NCBI RefSeq assembly: GCF_900110245.1 | Contig: NZ_FOCZ01000013.1 | Span: forward strand, 124,001 to 188,000 | Reading direction: 5' to 3' | Length of the DNA stretch: 64,000 nucleotides | Source: Niastella yeongjuensis | GTDB taxonomy: Bacteria; Bacteroidota; Bacteroidia; Chitinophagales; Chitinophagaceae | Part shown: one piece after another, positions 35,107 through 43,386 of the stretch | Layout: the number at the start of each line of letters is the position of its first letter | How positions within the stretch are numbered: the first letter of the stretch is position 1 | Position numbers and translations under genes: made by a program | Notes under the pieces: model-generated | What the model saw: only the letters and a program-made list of their open reading frames with translations | Databases searched by the model: none | What the model was told of the DNA's origin: nothing

Positions 35107-36534
35107 TTAAATGATCTCCTGGGCAAATACAATGGCTTTTTTCAAAGCGCCCAGTTTGTTATTTACTTCCTGTAATTCACTTTCGGGTTTGCTGGCTGCT
35201 ACCACACCGGCGCCGGCCTGATAGATCAGTTTGTTCTGCCGGCTTATGAACGTGCGGATCATGATGGCATGATTGCATTGCCCATCGAAACCCATGAACC
35301 CGATAGCACCGCCATAGTAACTGCGGGAGGTGGGTTCAAATGCATCGATCAACTCCATGGCCTTGAATTTTGGCGCTCCGCTTAACGTACCGGCCGGGAA
35401 AGTTTTAGCCAGCAGGGAAAACGGATTGCTGCCCGTACGTATTCTGCCGCTCACTTCACTTACCAGGTGTATTACGTGCGAATAGTATTGTACTTCGCGA
35501 TAGTGATCTACTTTTACTTCATCGCACAAACGGCTGAGGTCGTTACGTGCGAGGTCAACCAGCATTACATGCTCCGCATTTTCTTTGGCGTCCTGCAACA
35601 GGCGTTCCGCTTCGCGTTGATCGGTTTCATCGTCACCGGTTCGTTTAAAGGTGCCCGCTATAGGATGCACTACTGCTTTGCCATTTTGCATAATCAGCTG
35701 TGCTTCGGGTGAAGAACCCATCAGCTTGTAATCGCCATAATCGAAAAAGAAAAGATAAGGCGACGGATTGATGCTGCGCAGGGCGCGATACACGGCAAAC
35801 TCATCGCCGGTAAAGCCCTGTTCAAAGCAACGGCTCAGTACGATCTGAAATACATCGCCGCGCAAACAACTTTGAATGCCTTTCTTCACCATATCCATAT
35901 AGTCGTTGTCGGTCATGTTCGATGCTTCGGGTCCTTTTGTTTTAAAAGGATATACCGGCACATCTTTACTGCGGATCAATGACTCCACTACCTGTAAATC
36001 GCTTTCAATACCAGGCATGGTGTTTTCGCAGATGTACAGTTCGTCTTTATGATGGTTGATAGCAATTACGTATTGATACAGGCGATACCGCATAAGAGGG
36101 ATAACAGGCAGCCCGTTGGGAGATTTGCGATCGATGCCGAGGTGAATGGTATCGAAGAATTGAACGGCATCGTAAGTGGTGTAGCCGTATAAGCCCTGGG
36201 CGAATTTTGTTTCGCGGCCGCTGCCGGGGGTAACCTCAAAGCGTTGCATAAATTCCCACAGCTTTTCAGGCACTTCGGCGCTGTTGGTGATGGACGCTTT
36301 TTCAGGCGGCAGGCCAGGCAGTTTAAATTCAATGCTTTTGGAAGAAGTGATCTCGATGCCCGCAATGGCATTGATGCAAATGAAAGAGTAACTGTTGTCT
36401 GCTGCATGGTGATCGGTACTTTCAAGCAGTACAGTATCGCGAAAGCGATCACGCACCCGGAGGTAAATGCCTACCGGCGTGAACACATCAGCCAGCAGCT
36501 TTTTACAATTGGTAGTAATATTTATCTTTTTCAT
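35107..36534 (-). CDS. trpE: Anthranilate synthase component I
   Basis: 475 residues. First enzyme of the tryptophan branch, making anthranilate from chorismate with TrpG. The C-terminal chorismate-binding domain shows IAGTFKRTGDDETD, NAEHVMLVDLARNDL, AGTLSGAPKFKAMELID and YYGGAIGFMGFDG. Near the N-terminus LLES (residues 36-39) matches the motif that binds tryptophan for feedback inhibition in other TrpE proteins, so it is TrpE rather than PabB. It begins 24 bases after an attenuator-like terminator and 87 bases after a Trp-rich leader peptide. Confidence 0.96.
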   Translation of the reverse strand: MKKINITTNCKKLLADVFTPVGIYLRVRDRFRDTVLLESTDHHAADNSYSFICINAIAGIEITSSKSIEFKLPGLPPEKASITNSAEVPEKLWEFMQRFEVTPGSGRETKFAQGLYGYTTYDAVQFFDTIHLGIDRKSPNGLPVIPLMRYRLYQYVIAINHHKDELYICENTMPGIESDLQVVESLIRSKDVPVYPFKTKGPEASNMTDNDYMDMVKKGIQSCLRGDVFQIVLSRCFEQGFTGDEFAVYRALRSINPSPYLFFFDYGDYKLMGSSPEAQLIMQNGKAVVHPIAGTFKRTGDDETDQREAERLLQDAKENAEHVMLVDLARNDLSRLCDEVKVDHYREVQYYSHVIHLVSEVSGRIRTGSNPFSLLAKTFPAGTLSGAPKFKAMELIDAFEPTSRSYYGGAIGFMGFDGQCNHAIMIRTFISRQNKLIYQAGAGVVAASKPESELQEVNNKLGALKKAIVFAQEII

Positions 36535-36558
36535 TAATCAGCCGCATTAAGAACAGTC

Positions 36559-36587
36559 AAAAAAAAACCCCGACGTTACTGTCGGGG
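36559..36587 (-). terminator. Attenuator terminator upstream of trpE
   Basis: Minus strand CCCCGAC, loop AGTAAC, GTCGGGG, then nine T, ending 24 bases before the trpE start. No gene other than the leader peptide precedes it, so it must be read through to express the operon. Its left arm GCCCC can alternatively pair with GGGGC at 36628-36632 near the end of the leader reading frame, which would prevent the terminator. Confidence 0.88.
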
Positions 36588-36621
36588 CTGAATATGGTGT
36601 TAATAAACATCAATCAATAGC

Positions 36622-36684
36622 TTACACGCCCCTTGTAGAGTTTGTATGCCACCACCAATGATTATTTTGTAATTGCTTATTCAT
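36622..36684 (-). CDS. trpL: trp-his operon leader peptide (20 residues, His-Trp-Trp-Trp-His)
   Basis: ATG at 36684 to TAA at 36622 encodes 20 residues with the central run HWWWH: three consecutive TGG codons flanked by CAT codons, then TNSTRGV. Three adjacent Trp codons in a 20-codon frame, directly between a promoter and a terminator ahead of trpE, is the hallmark of ribosome-mediated attenuation. A ribosome stalled on the Trp codons would leave GGGGC (36628-36632) free to pair with GCCCC of the terminator; one that reaches the stop would cover it. The gene is inferred from this arrangement. Confidence 0.85.
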   Translation of the reverse strand: MNKQLQNNHWWWHTNSTRGV

Positions 36685-36692
36685 TATGTTTA

Positions 36693-36724
36693 CAAAAGTG
36701 CTATGCAAAAATGATTTGACCAAA
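36693..36724 (-). promoter_or_regulatory. Promoter of the trp-his operon
   Basis: Minus strand TTTG (36721-36724), 20-base spacer, CACTTTTG (36693-36700; one base off TAnnTTTG). It lies 8 bases before the leader-peptide start, so the message would have a very short 5' end. Confidence 0.6.
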
Positions 36725-36910
36725 TTTATTTTAATAACCCTACAAATTTTGTGCGGAAGGTTGAACCAACAATTTAAATAAAAATACGATTTTTACCCCT
36801 GAATGGCAGACAGGCCCGAATAAGTTGAAAATGATCAACATAAGACCGCTGCAATAACAACACCCCAAAACCGTTTGCTGTAATTACGTATCGCTTTATT
36901 CCTGTTTACT

Positions 36911-37192
36911 ATGGTAATACAACACAAACAATTACACGGAAAAGGCATGTTTTATGTAGGCCAGGACGGCGCTATACTCGCCGAAATGGTATACACCATG
37001 ACCACTCCCAACAAAATGACCATCGAACACACTGAAGTAGATGATTCATTAGCTGGAAAAGGCGTTGGAAAACAACTGGTGTTCACCGCCGTTGAATACG
37101 CCCGCACCCATAACATCAAGATCGTACCACTCTGCCCCTTTGCCAAATCGGTATTTGACAAGGTGCAGGAGTGGCAAGACGTTCTGGTGTAA
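36911..37192 (+). CDS. Small GNAT N-acetyltransferase, YjdJ type
   Basis: 93 residues. Contains FYVGQDGAILAEMVYTM, the CoA loop DDSLAGKGVGKQLVFTAVEYA and a C-terminal IVPLCPFAKSVFDK, the pattern of the very short YjdJ-like GNAT proteins. Substrate unknown. It converges with pdxJ, with 6 bases between the stops. Confidence 0.88.
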   Translation: MVIQHKQLHGKGMFYVGQDGAILAEMVYTMTTPNKMTIEHTEVDDSLAGKGVGKQLVFTAVEYARTHNIKIVPLCPFAKSVFDKVQEWQDVLV

Positions 37193-37198
37193 AGCGTA

Positions 37199-37918
37199 TC
37201 AACCCTTCAGCTGCCGTTTGTACAACTGGATCGCATTCTCATAACCCAGGTACAACGCATCGCTGATCAGGGCATGTCCTATCGACACTTCCAGTAACCC
37301 GGGAATGTTTTGCGCAAAATAAGCCAGGTTGGTGAGGTCAAGGTCGTGACCGGCATTGAGGCCCAATCCCAATTCATTGGCCCTATTAGCAGCTGCTATA
37401 TAAGGAGCAATGGCCTTTTCCTTGTTGCTCGCATATTCGCGGGCGTAACTTTCGGTATACAGTTCAATACGATTGGCACCGGTTTCTGCAGCGCCATCTA
37501 TCATTTCAATCACGGGATCAACAAAGATAGAGACGCGAATGCCGGCCAGTTGAAAGGTCTGGATCATATCCCGCAGGTAATCGCGGTGTTGAATGGTGTC
37601 CCAGCCATGGTCACTGGTGAGCTGCCCCTGGGCATCGGGTACCAGCGTTACCTGATCGGGCTTATTTTCCAACACCAGGTCAACCAAACTGTCTTCACTG
37701 CAATTGCCTTCAATATTAAATTCGGTAGTGATGATCTTCTTAATGTCCCGCACATCGCTGTAGCGGATATGCCGTTCGTCGGGCCGGGGATGAACCGTTA
37801 CGCCATCTGCGCCAAAACGTTCTGCATCGATGGCTGCTTTTAATACATCGGGATTATTTCCACCGCGGCTATTGCGCAACGTGGCAAACTTATTGATGTT
37901 TACACTGAGCTTTGTCAT
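37199..37918 (-). CDS. pdxJ: Pyridoxine 5'-phosphate synthase
   Basis: 239 residues from the ATG at 37918; a TTG two codons upstream is less likely. Last step of DXP-dependent vitamin B6 synthesis, joining 1-deoxyxylulose phosphate and aminoacetone phosphate. Signatures: KLSVNINKFATLRNSRG, GADGVTVHPRPDERHI, FNIEGNCSED, RIELYTESYA, LGLNAGHDLDLTNL and EVSIGHALISDA. Complete. A terminator separates it from the two small genes upstream on the same strand. Confidence 0.96.
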   Translation of the reverse strand: MTKLSVNINKFATLRNSRGGNNPDVLKAAIDAERFGADGVTVHPRPDERHIRYSDVRDIKKIITTEFNIEGNCSEDSLVDLVLENKPDQVTLVPDAQGQLTSDHGWDTIQHRDYLRDMIQTFQLAGIRVSIFVDPVIEMIDGAAETGANRIELYTESYAREYASNKEKAIAPYIAAANRANELGLGLNAGHDLDLTNLAYFAQNIPGLLEVSIGHALISDALYLGYENAIQLYKRQLKG

Positions 37919-37942
37919 GCCCAAAATTACTGAACTGACAAT

Positions 37943-37973
37943 AAAAAAGGAGTTGTTTTTACAAACAACTCCT
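37943..37973 (-). terminator. Terminator after the first sorting-domain-like gene
   Basis: Minus strand AGGAGTTGT, 8-base loop, ACAACTCCT, then TTTTTT. It lies between the small gene at 37999-38415 and pdxJ. Confidence 0.85.
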
Positions 37974-37998
37974 ACGGGGTTAGGGGTTAAACTATGCG

Positions 37999-38415
37999 TT
38001 AGCCTTTCGAAATATGGGTGCTATATAATACGTCGCCTTCCAAATCAACAATATCCAGCGAGTAAACGCCAGATGGCAAAAATTCTACTTCGCTAATATT
38101 GGTTATGTTTATTCCTTTTACCAGGAACCAGCTGAACATTTTTACGATCTTATCGTCTTCGTCGAACATCCGCACAATTACATGTTTTCCTTGTGCACAC
38201 GTTACATCAAGCGTTATGGAAGTAAAAAACGGGTTAGGGCGGACAACAACTTTAGGGATCATAATTTCTGGATTTGGAACTTTTGGGGTACCATCGTTAC
38301 CACCTGATCCGGTTTGGTCAATTTGTAATATCCTGTTTAGTTTTTGCCGCATAGAAACAGCGTTTTTTTCTGCTTTGTGACTCTCTGAGTTCTGGTTATG
38401 GTTTAATGGTATCAC
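37999..38415 (-). CDS. Small protein resembling a free-standing T9SS C-terminal domain (paralogue 1)
   Basis: 138 residues. The first 55 are polar with a Gly/Pro-rich hinge (TGSGGNDGTPKVPNP) and no signal peptide. The rest resembles a type A T9SS sorting domain: VVRPNPFFTSITLDV, VIVRMFDEDDKIVKMF, LPSGVYSLDIVDLEG and a basic end (STHISKG). Such domains normally form the tail of large exported proteins; here nothing precedes it and no export signal is visible. A paralogue with the same key segments lies 207 bases upstream. Function unknown. Confidence 0.6.
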   Translation of the reverse strand: MIPLNHNQNSESHKAEKNAVSMRQKLNRILQIDQTGSGGNDGTPKVPNPEIMIPKVVVRPNPFFTSITLDVTCAQGKHVIVRMFDEDDKIVKMFSWFLVKGINITNISEVEFLPSGVYSLDIVDLEGDVLYSTHISKG

Positions 38416-38622
38416 AAGTATCGTTTAATAAGAGGTTACTAAAGAAATGCCACATTTCAATACACTCATAATCAGTCAGATATCTCATAAGCAAGCAACT
38501 CGTTGTCTCAGTTTGGGATAAAATTTTATTAATTTGGGAATAGATAACCGGGGCACTACACATTTTCATTTTTTTAATAAAACATTTTATACATGTTTCT
38601 CTGCCCAAATTGAAAAAAACAC

Positions 38623-38889
38623 TTACTTTTCTACTCTTGTGCTGCACAAAATCTGACCGGTTTGGTCCATTACATCGAGCAAATAAGATCCATTGCCCAA
38701 TTTGTTCAGATTATTAATATTGCTGATATTAATTCCTTTTTTCAGTTTCCATAGAAAAAGACTGATTATCTTTCCGGTAGTATCAGCCATTCTTACCACA
38801 CCGGGCTGATCTTCTGAAGCAGTGATTTCCAGGGTAAGGGATGAAACGAAAGGGTTGGGACGGGTTGAGATCACACTAACTGCCATCAT
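38623..38889 (-). CDS. Small protein resembling a free-standing T9SS C-terminal domain (paralogue 2)
   Basis: 88 residues, almost only the sorting-domain-like fold: ISTRPNPFVSSLTLEITA, VVRMADTTGKIISLF, KGINISNINNLNKLGNGSYL and an end in STRVEK. It aligns with paralogue 1 over PNPF-S-TL, KGINI-NI, and the C-terminal ST-K. No signal peptide. Tandem arrangement points to duplication. Two adjacent ATG codons exist (38889 and 38886); the choice is not important. Confidence 0.55.
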   Translation of the reverse strand: MMAVSVISTRPNPFVSSLTLEITASEDQPGVVRMADTTGKIISLFLWKLKKGINISNINNLNKLGNGSYLLDVMDQTGQILCSTRVEK

Positions 38890-39143
38890 ATGCTAATCTT
38901 TTAAGGGGTTTTAGAGTTGTTGCTGTAAGTTCTTGTTCATGATAAGGCATTCGATAAAAATGCCAAAAAACAAAACCCTGTAAACCAACCACTTACGAAC
39001 CTATAGCAGTCTGCTTCATTCTCATTTTAGGAAAACCAGTTGGAAAACGGGAATCCTTCAACCCTAATCAGGGCCATTTTCTTACCATTTTACCGCCCAT
39101 TTTTAATGCAGTCAGAACCTCTTCAGATTCATGTCGATATAAG

Positions 39144-39221
39144 AGATATCCCACAGATATCCCACAGATATCCCACAAATGACTCACTGATGTCCCACCT
39201 CTATTTAGAAGCGGGATATCT
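39144..39221. repeat. Three 11-bp tandem repeats plus inverted copy
   Basis: AGATATCCCAC occurs three times without interruption at 39144-39176; GGGATATCT, the complement of its first nine bases, is at 39213-39221. The 11-base period puts every unit on the same face of the helix. Confidence 0.8.
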
Positions 39222-39287
39222 ATAGTTTATGGCTGATAAAATTCCAGGTGAGGTACATCATGTCTGTATTACTTATATGACTTATAC

Positions 39288-39324
39288 CCAAAACAAAACC
39301 GGGTCACCCTTATGGATAACCCGG
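39288..39324 (-). terminator. Terminator of the TonB-dependent receptor gene
   Basis: Minus strand CCGGGT, 14-base loop, ACCCGG, then TTTTGTTTT; 38 bases after the stop. Confidence 0.7.
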
Positions 39325-39361
39325 CGTAAAGTAGATACAGTTATAATGAATCTCTCCCTTT

Positions 39362-41845
39362 CTAAAATCTAGCTACCAGCTTCAAATTCAACAACCGGGG
39401 GGTAAGCCGGTTAGGCATGGCGAAAACGGTGTTGGAGAAATCCTTGATCAACATATAGGAAATGGTGTTGTCCCGGTCAATCAGGTTGAACACTTCGAGT
39501 GTGGCCCAGATGTTCTCAAAATTACGAAATGGATTGTGGCTGCGGCGGTTGCTTTTTTCACTATCCAGCAGCAGGGCACTAAACCCGAGGTCGATACGAA
39601 TGTAAGGATCGATGATCAGCGCATTGCGGTATTTTACACTTCCCGGAATGTTGTAAGGCAGGTTGCTGCCATACAGGAAGTTGAGGTATACTTTAAAGTT
39701 CTTGTTGGTGCTCAGGTAATCCTGCAAAAACATGCCAAACGTAACCAGCCGGTCGGTGGGGCGGCGTAACCAGCCCATCTCTTTTTGCGTACTGTCGGTG
39801 ATGGCACCCTGGTCATTGATGGTATAATCGTAATATTTATCGCCTTTCAGGTTTTCGCGGGTGCGCATAAAACCGAGGCTGATCCAGCTTTCGGCATCTT
39901 TAACCAGCTCGCCGAACAGGCGGGTTTCCAAACCGGCCGCGTAGGCGTTGGCCATGTTCTCGCCAAAATAACGCAGGCGAACATTGTCGATGTCGTAAGG
40001 CACCACATCCCACATGTTTTTGTAATAGGCTTCCACCGTCCAGCGGAAGGGACGATTGCCGGAGCGGAAATTATAATCGTACCCGGCTGAAATCTGCCAG
40101 CTCTTCTGGGCTTTCAGGTCTTTGTTCAACGAACCATCGTACCGGCGTAATTCTCGGTAAAATGGCGGCTGGTTATAAATACCCGCCGCACCACGGAATA
40201 TGAAATCGCGTTTCCAGTGGCCTGGTTTCCAGCTAAAACCTATCCGGGGTGAGATCAGCAATTCATTATTGAGGTCGTTGTAGTTATACCGAACTCCTGG
40301 CGTTAATACCACACCCATGGAATCGTGCAGAATGATATTATCCTGAATGTATCCGCTGAGGCGGGTGATGGTTAAATCGGCTTTTGAATTCAGTACACTA
40401 TTCAACCCCAGGCTATTGGGGTCAGCGGGCAGGCTGTAACCGGCCGAATCCTGGTATTCCCATTCGTGGAGTTTATCGTTCACCGTTTGGCGTTCGGCGC
40501 TTTGTCCCCATTGCAGGTAATGGTGGCCCAAATCGAGCATCCCTTTGTGTGAGGCGTTCCAAACCTGGATATTGAGTTTATTACGCGCATAGTTTTGATA
40601 CAGTCCTGCTCCCAGCGGGTTATTGATCAGTCCGAAATCGGCTTTTGTTTTATCAAATTCGCGTTCTCCAAAAATATAAGCACCGGTTATGTCAATGCCT
40701 TCGCGTTCATCATTCTCAAAACGGCTCAGCATCCATTTCAACCGCAGGTTCTTTTTTGGGTTCTGTATGAATGACAAACCCACCATATTGGTGCGGTACC
40801 TGTCTTCCTCCCGCCCTGAGAAATAGATGTCCATACCCAGGTTGGCGCTGAAATAGGGTGAGAACACGGAGGAGGTAAGCTGACTGAACTCAGGCACCAG
40901 CGTGAACTTGGTTTGGGAGATATTTCCCAGCAGTTCGATGCTGTTCTTTGCGTTGATCTGGTAGGTCAGCAATGCCTGCAGGTCGTTGGAAGAAGGCACA
41001 TAATTACCCTGTGTTTCCTGGCTTTTAAACAGGTTGCGCATACTGCGGTTACGCACGCCTATGAGGTAAGTGAACTTGTTGTTTTTGGTAATGCCTTCCA
41101 GGTGCAGCCCTTGTTCCAGCAATCCTGCATAAGCGGATCCGCCGAACTGCTTTGGCTTTTTGTATTGAATATCCAGCACCGATGACATTTTATCACCATA
41201 CCTTGCCTGGAAGCCGCCATTGTAAAAGCTTACGTTGCGCGTCATTTCAGGGTTGATAAAACTTAATCCCTCCTGCTGGCCACTGCGTACCAGGTAGGGC
41301 CGGAACACTTCAAAGTCGTTTACATATATGAGGTTCTCGTCATAGCTGCCACCCCGTACGTTGTACTGGGAGGTTAATTCATTGTTGGAACCGACGAATA
41401 CTTTTATCAGGCTTTCTATTCCGCCTACGGGAGCAGGGATGTTGATGGCATTTTTGGGGTTGATGACTACCAGGCCGGCCTCGCGCCGCTGCCGTTCGTT
41501 GGTGATTACTACCGGCTCCAGTTCGCGGGCGCCGCGTTCGAGGCGGATAACCATCGCTTCTTCTTCATTCTCGTTCAACAGGAAATTACGTTGTTCGGTT
41601 TTATAGCCGGTATAACTGAATACGAGGGCAAATGCTTTATCGGCAGGTACTTTTAACCGAAAGGTGCCGGAATCGGAAGTGGTGACGCCTTTTAACCGGC
41701 CTAAGATCACGATGGACACATTATCCAGGGGCTGCTCATTTTCACCTACCACCCGGCCCGAAACCCAGGCCGCCTTTTTCTGTGCTACCACGCTACCGGA
41801 GATACAAACTGCCAAGAAGACCAGTAAAAAAGGAACAAATTTCAC
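39362..41845 (-). CDS. TonB-dependent receptor with carboxypeptidase-like regulatory domain
   Basis: 827 residues. Signal peptide (FLLVFLAVCISGSVVAQ), then a CarboxypepD-reg-like beta-sandwich at about 28-105 (VSGRVVGENEQPLDNVSIV), a plug domain (about 115-230, with QYNVRGGSYDENLIYVND) and a 22-strand-type barrel ending LLNLKLVARF. There is no SusC-specific signature and no SusD gene nearby, so it is a general TonB receptor for an unknown ligand, gated by TonB from the inner membrane. It stands alone with its own terminator. Confidence 0.92.
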   Translation of the reverse strand: MKFVPFLLVFLAVCISGSVVAQKKAAWVSGRVVGENEQPLDNVSIVILGRLKGVTTSDSGTFRLKVPADKAFALVFSYTGYKTEQRNFLLNENEEEAMVIRLERGARELEPVVITNERQRREAGLVVINPKNAINIPAPVGGIESLIKVFVGSNNELTSQYNVRGGSYDENLIYVNDFEVFRPYLVRSGQQEGLSFINPEMTRNVSFYNGGFQARYGDKMSSVLDIQYKKPKQFGGSAYAGLLEQGLHLEGITKNNKFTYLIGVRNRSMRNLFKSQETQGNYVPSSNDLQALLTYQINAKNSIELLGNISQTKFTLVPEFSQLTSSVFSPYFSANLGMDIYFSGREEDRYRTNMVGLSFIQNPKKNLRLKWMLSRFENDEREGIDITGAYIFGEREFDKTKADFGLINNPLGAGLYQNYARNKLNIQVWNASHKGMLDLGHHYLQWGQSAERQTVNDKLHEWEYQDSAGYSLPADPNSLGLNSVLNSKADLTITRLSGYIQDNIILHDSMGVVLTPGVRYNYNDLNNELLISPRIGFSWKPGHWKRDFIFRGAAGIYNQPPFYRELRRYDGSLNKDLKAQKSWQISAGYDYNFRSGNRPFRWTVEAYYKNMWDVVPYDIDNVRLRYFGENMANAYAAGLETRLFGELVKDAESWISLGFMRTRENLKGDKYYDYTINDQGAITDSTQKEMGWLRRPTDRLVTFGMFLQDYLSTNKNFKVYLNFLYGSNLPYNIPGSVKYRNALIIDPYIRIDLGFSALLLDSEKSNRRSHNPFRNFENIWATLEVFNLIDRDNTISYMLIKDFSNTVFAMPNRLTPRLLNLKLVARF

Positions 41846-41924
41846 CCGGGTATGTTTTTGTTGCGGTCGAAATTAACTGAATTTGACGTCATTGTAAACT
41901 GAAATTGGGCAATTTTATTGTACG

Positions 41925-42216
41925 AAAGGCCCTCCTACGCCAAGGCTTCGGCGAGCGATACAGCGGGAAAAGGCAATAGGCAATAGGCAAAAGGAAAAAG
42001 GGGAAAGTGCAGAGGGCTCACCTGCGCCAAGGCTTCGGTGAGCAAAGCGGAAAAAAAATACAGCCACAATCCGCCAGCAGGCGGATCCCGTGCGCGAGAC
42101 AACCGAAAACAAAGAACAAAGAACCCAGAACTCAATAACCCAATAACCTATGAACCTGAAACTTTAAACTTTCAACTTTGAACTTTCAACTTAAAACTTT
42201 GAACTTTAAACTAGTT
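41925..42216. repeat. Composite intergenic repeat, copy 1
   Basis: Order: CTACGCCAAGGCTTCGGCGAG hairpin, GGCAATAGGCAATAGGCAAA words, GCAGAGGGCTCACC hairpin with GCCAAGGCTTCGGTGAGC, ATACAGCCACAATCCGCC...GGCGGAT, ACCGAAAACAAAGAAC words, then GAACTTTCAACTTT words. An inverted near-copy is at 46073-46325. No coding capacity that I trust. Confidence 0.85.
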
Positions 42217-42319
42217 TGCCATTCAAACATTATATTGCGTTATATAAGCGCACCCACCCTTTCACCCATTCCCGGAGCAAAGTTTTTTCCTTAATCAAAT
42301 ACTAAACAAAAATTAGCCA

Positions 42320-42676
42320 ATGAGCAATCCAGCTTTTCAATTTACGTCGCCCGAAATTATGACCAAGCTTGCTTCTATTAAGCCTTATGTACTGGTGGTA
42401 TTGACCAAGGGTGAAAACTATGGGTTGAGTGATACACCGCGCATTATTCAAAGCGAACACCTGCCGTATATCTTTGAACAACGCCGCGATAATGATATGG
42501 TATTGACCATGCCCGTTATGGACAACGAAACCAACCTGGCCGCCGTGGCCATTTATAATACCAAAGATAAAGAAGAAGTGAAACGACTGATGGATAAAGA
42601 CCCTGCTATTATTGCCGGTGTATTCAATTATGAAATTGTAACCGGCATGGGTTTGCCTGGTGATAAATTACCGTAG
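42320..42676 (+). CDS. YCII-related dimeric alpha/beta barrel protein
   Basis: 118 residues. KPYVLVVLTKGENYG, the SEHLPYIFEQRRDND segment with a conserved His, VLTMPVMDNETNLAAVAIYN and the C-terminal AGVFNYEIVTGMGLPGDKL follow the YCII pattern of a ferredoxin-like fold. Related proteins are small enzymes or binding proteins without settled function. It is a single gene followed by a strong terminator. Confidence 0.8.
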   Translation: MSNPAFQFTSPEIMTKLASIKPYVLVVLTKGENYGLSDTPRIIQSEHLPYIFEQRRDNDMVLTMPVMDNETNLAAVAIYNTKDKEEVKRLMDKDPAIIAGVFNYEIVTGMGLPGDKLP

Positions 42677-42688
42677 TAATATAAAAGT

Positions 42689-42741
42689 GAAAGCTTCAAA
42701 CCGCAATAGCCTTATTTGCAGTTTGAAGCTTTTCTTTTTTG
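42689..42741 (+). terminator. Strong terminator after the YCII gene
   Basis: AAGCTTCAAACCGCAA pairs with TTGCAGTTTGAAGCTT around a short loop, followed by TTCTTTTTT. Confidence 0.85.
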
Positions 42742-42883
42742 GTTTTTCATTTATTCCTTCTCACGGGTCCTGCAGTTGCCAGGGCTTCTCAGATTTAATA
42801 TAAAAAACCGGTAGATAATGCGGGTGCGGTTTATAACTCGGTTACTATTATCTGCCGGTTAACGAAAACGGAACGAACTTCTA

Positions 42884-43213
42884 TTACAAATTTAGTTCAA
42901 AGGTTTTTTGGATCCAGCCTGTGGTGAATCCCACTACAACCAGTACAACAACTATTAGTAAAATAATTGCCCATGCCGGCATCCCCCGGCGATGAACAGC
43001 CGTACGCCTTGTACGGTTATTATGATTTGTATTTGTCGCTAATTCATTATCTCTAACCACACGTGCTTCAATAACATAACCGGCATACCGGGTACTGAAC
43101 GCATCTACTTCAGCCTGATTTCTCACCATTTGCTCGGCCACAAATAATTCTCCACTGGCGCCAGGCTGATAAGCCTGCACTACTACAGGAAACTCTTTTT
43201 CATTTATTACCAT
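42884..43213 (-). CDS. Small tail-anchored membrane protein, unknown
   Basis: 109 residues: a soluble N-terminal part (residues 1-60, with a short beta-rich segment FPVVVQAYQPGASGELFVAEQ), an Asn/Arg-rich basic linker (NTNHNNRTRRTAVHRRG), and one hydrophobic helix (AWAIILLIVVVLVVVGFTTGW) near the C-terminus. I do not recognise a family. Topology suggests the soluble part is cytoplasmic, because the basic linker precedes the helix. It is a single gene. Confidence 0.6.
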   Translation of the reverse strand: MVINEKEFPVVVQAYQPGASGELFVAEQMVRNQAEVDAFSTRYAGYVIEARVVRDNELATNTNHNNRTRRTAVHRRGMPAWAIILLIVVVLVVVGFTTGWIQKTFELNL

Positions 43214-43386
43214 AACAAAAAGTTTGAGTTCAATAATATTTATGCAATTCCGCTGCCATGGCCACTTTCAGCTTACTATCTGATAATTAATACAATTGGT
43301 GGCTGAGGGTGGAATTTGCAAAAAATTGTTACCGCAGTAAAAACAGGTTTTCTGTAGACATTTTTTCTCAGGAAGCTGATAATTAT

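Larger units (their letters stand above)
38890..39361. other. Intergenic region with short tandem and inverted AGATATCCCAC repeats
   Basis: 472 bases with no credible gene. It holds three exact 11-bp tandem copies of AGATATCCCAC (39144-39176), an inverted partial copy GGGATATCT (39213-39221), and a minus-strand terminator at 39295-39324. Confidence 0.7.

Noticed and set aside
38396-38647. 83-codon minus-strand frame between the two sorting-domain-like genes
   Set aside because: Overlaps the ends of both genes and shows no recognisable domain; the last 30 codons (from an ATG inside) could be a small peptide but nothing supports it.
39362-41845. SusC-type polysaccharide uptake receptor
   Set aside because: No SusD-like gene beside it and the length (827) is shorter than SusC proteins (about 1000); a general TonB receptor fits better.
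41915-42135. Two minus-strand frames of 65-66 codons
   Set aside because: Lie inside the composite repeat; coding potential arises from repeated words.
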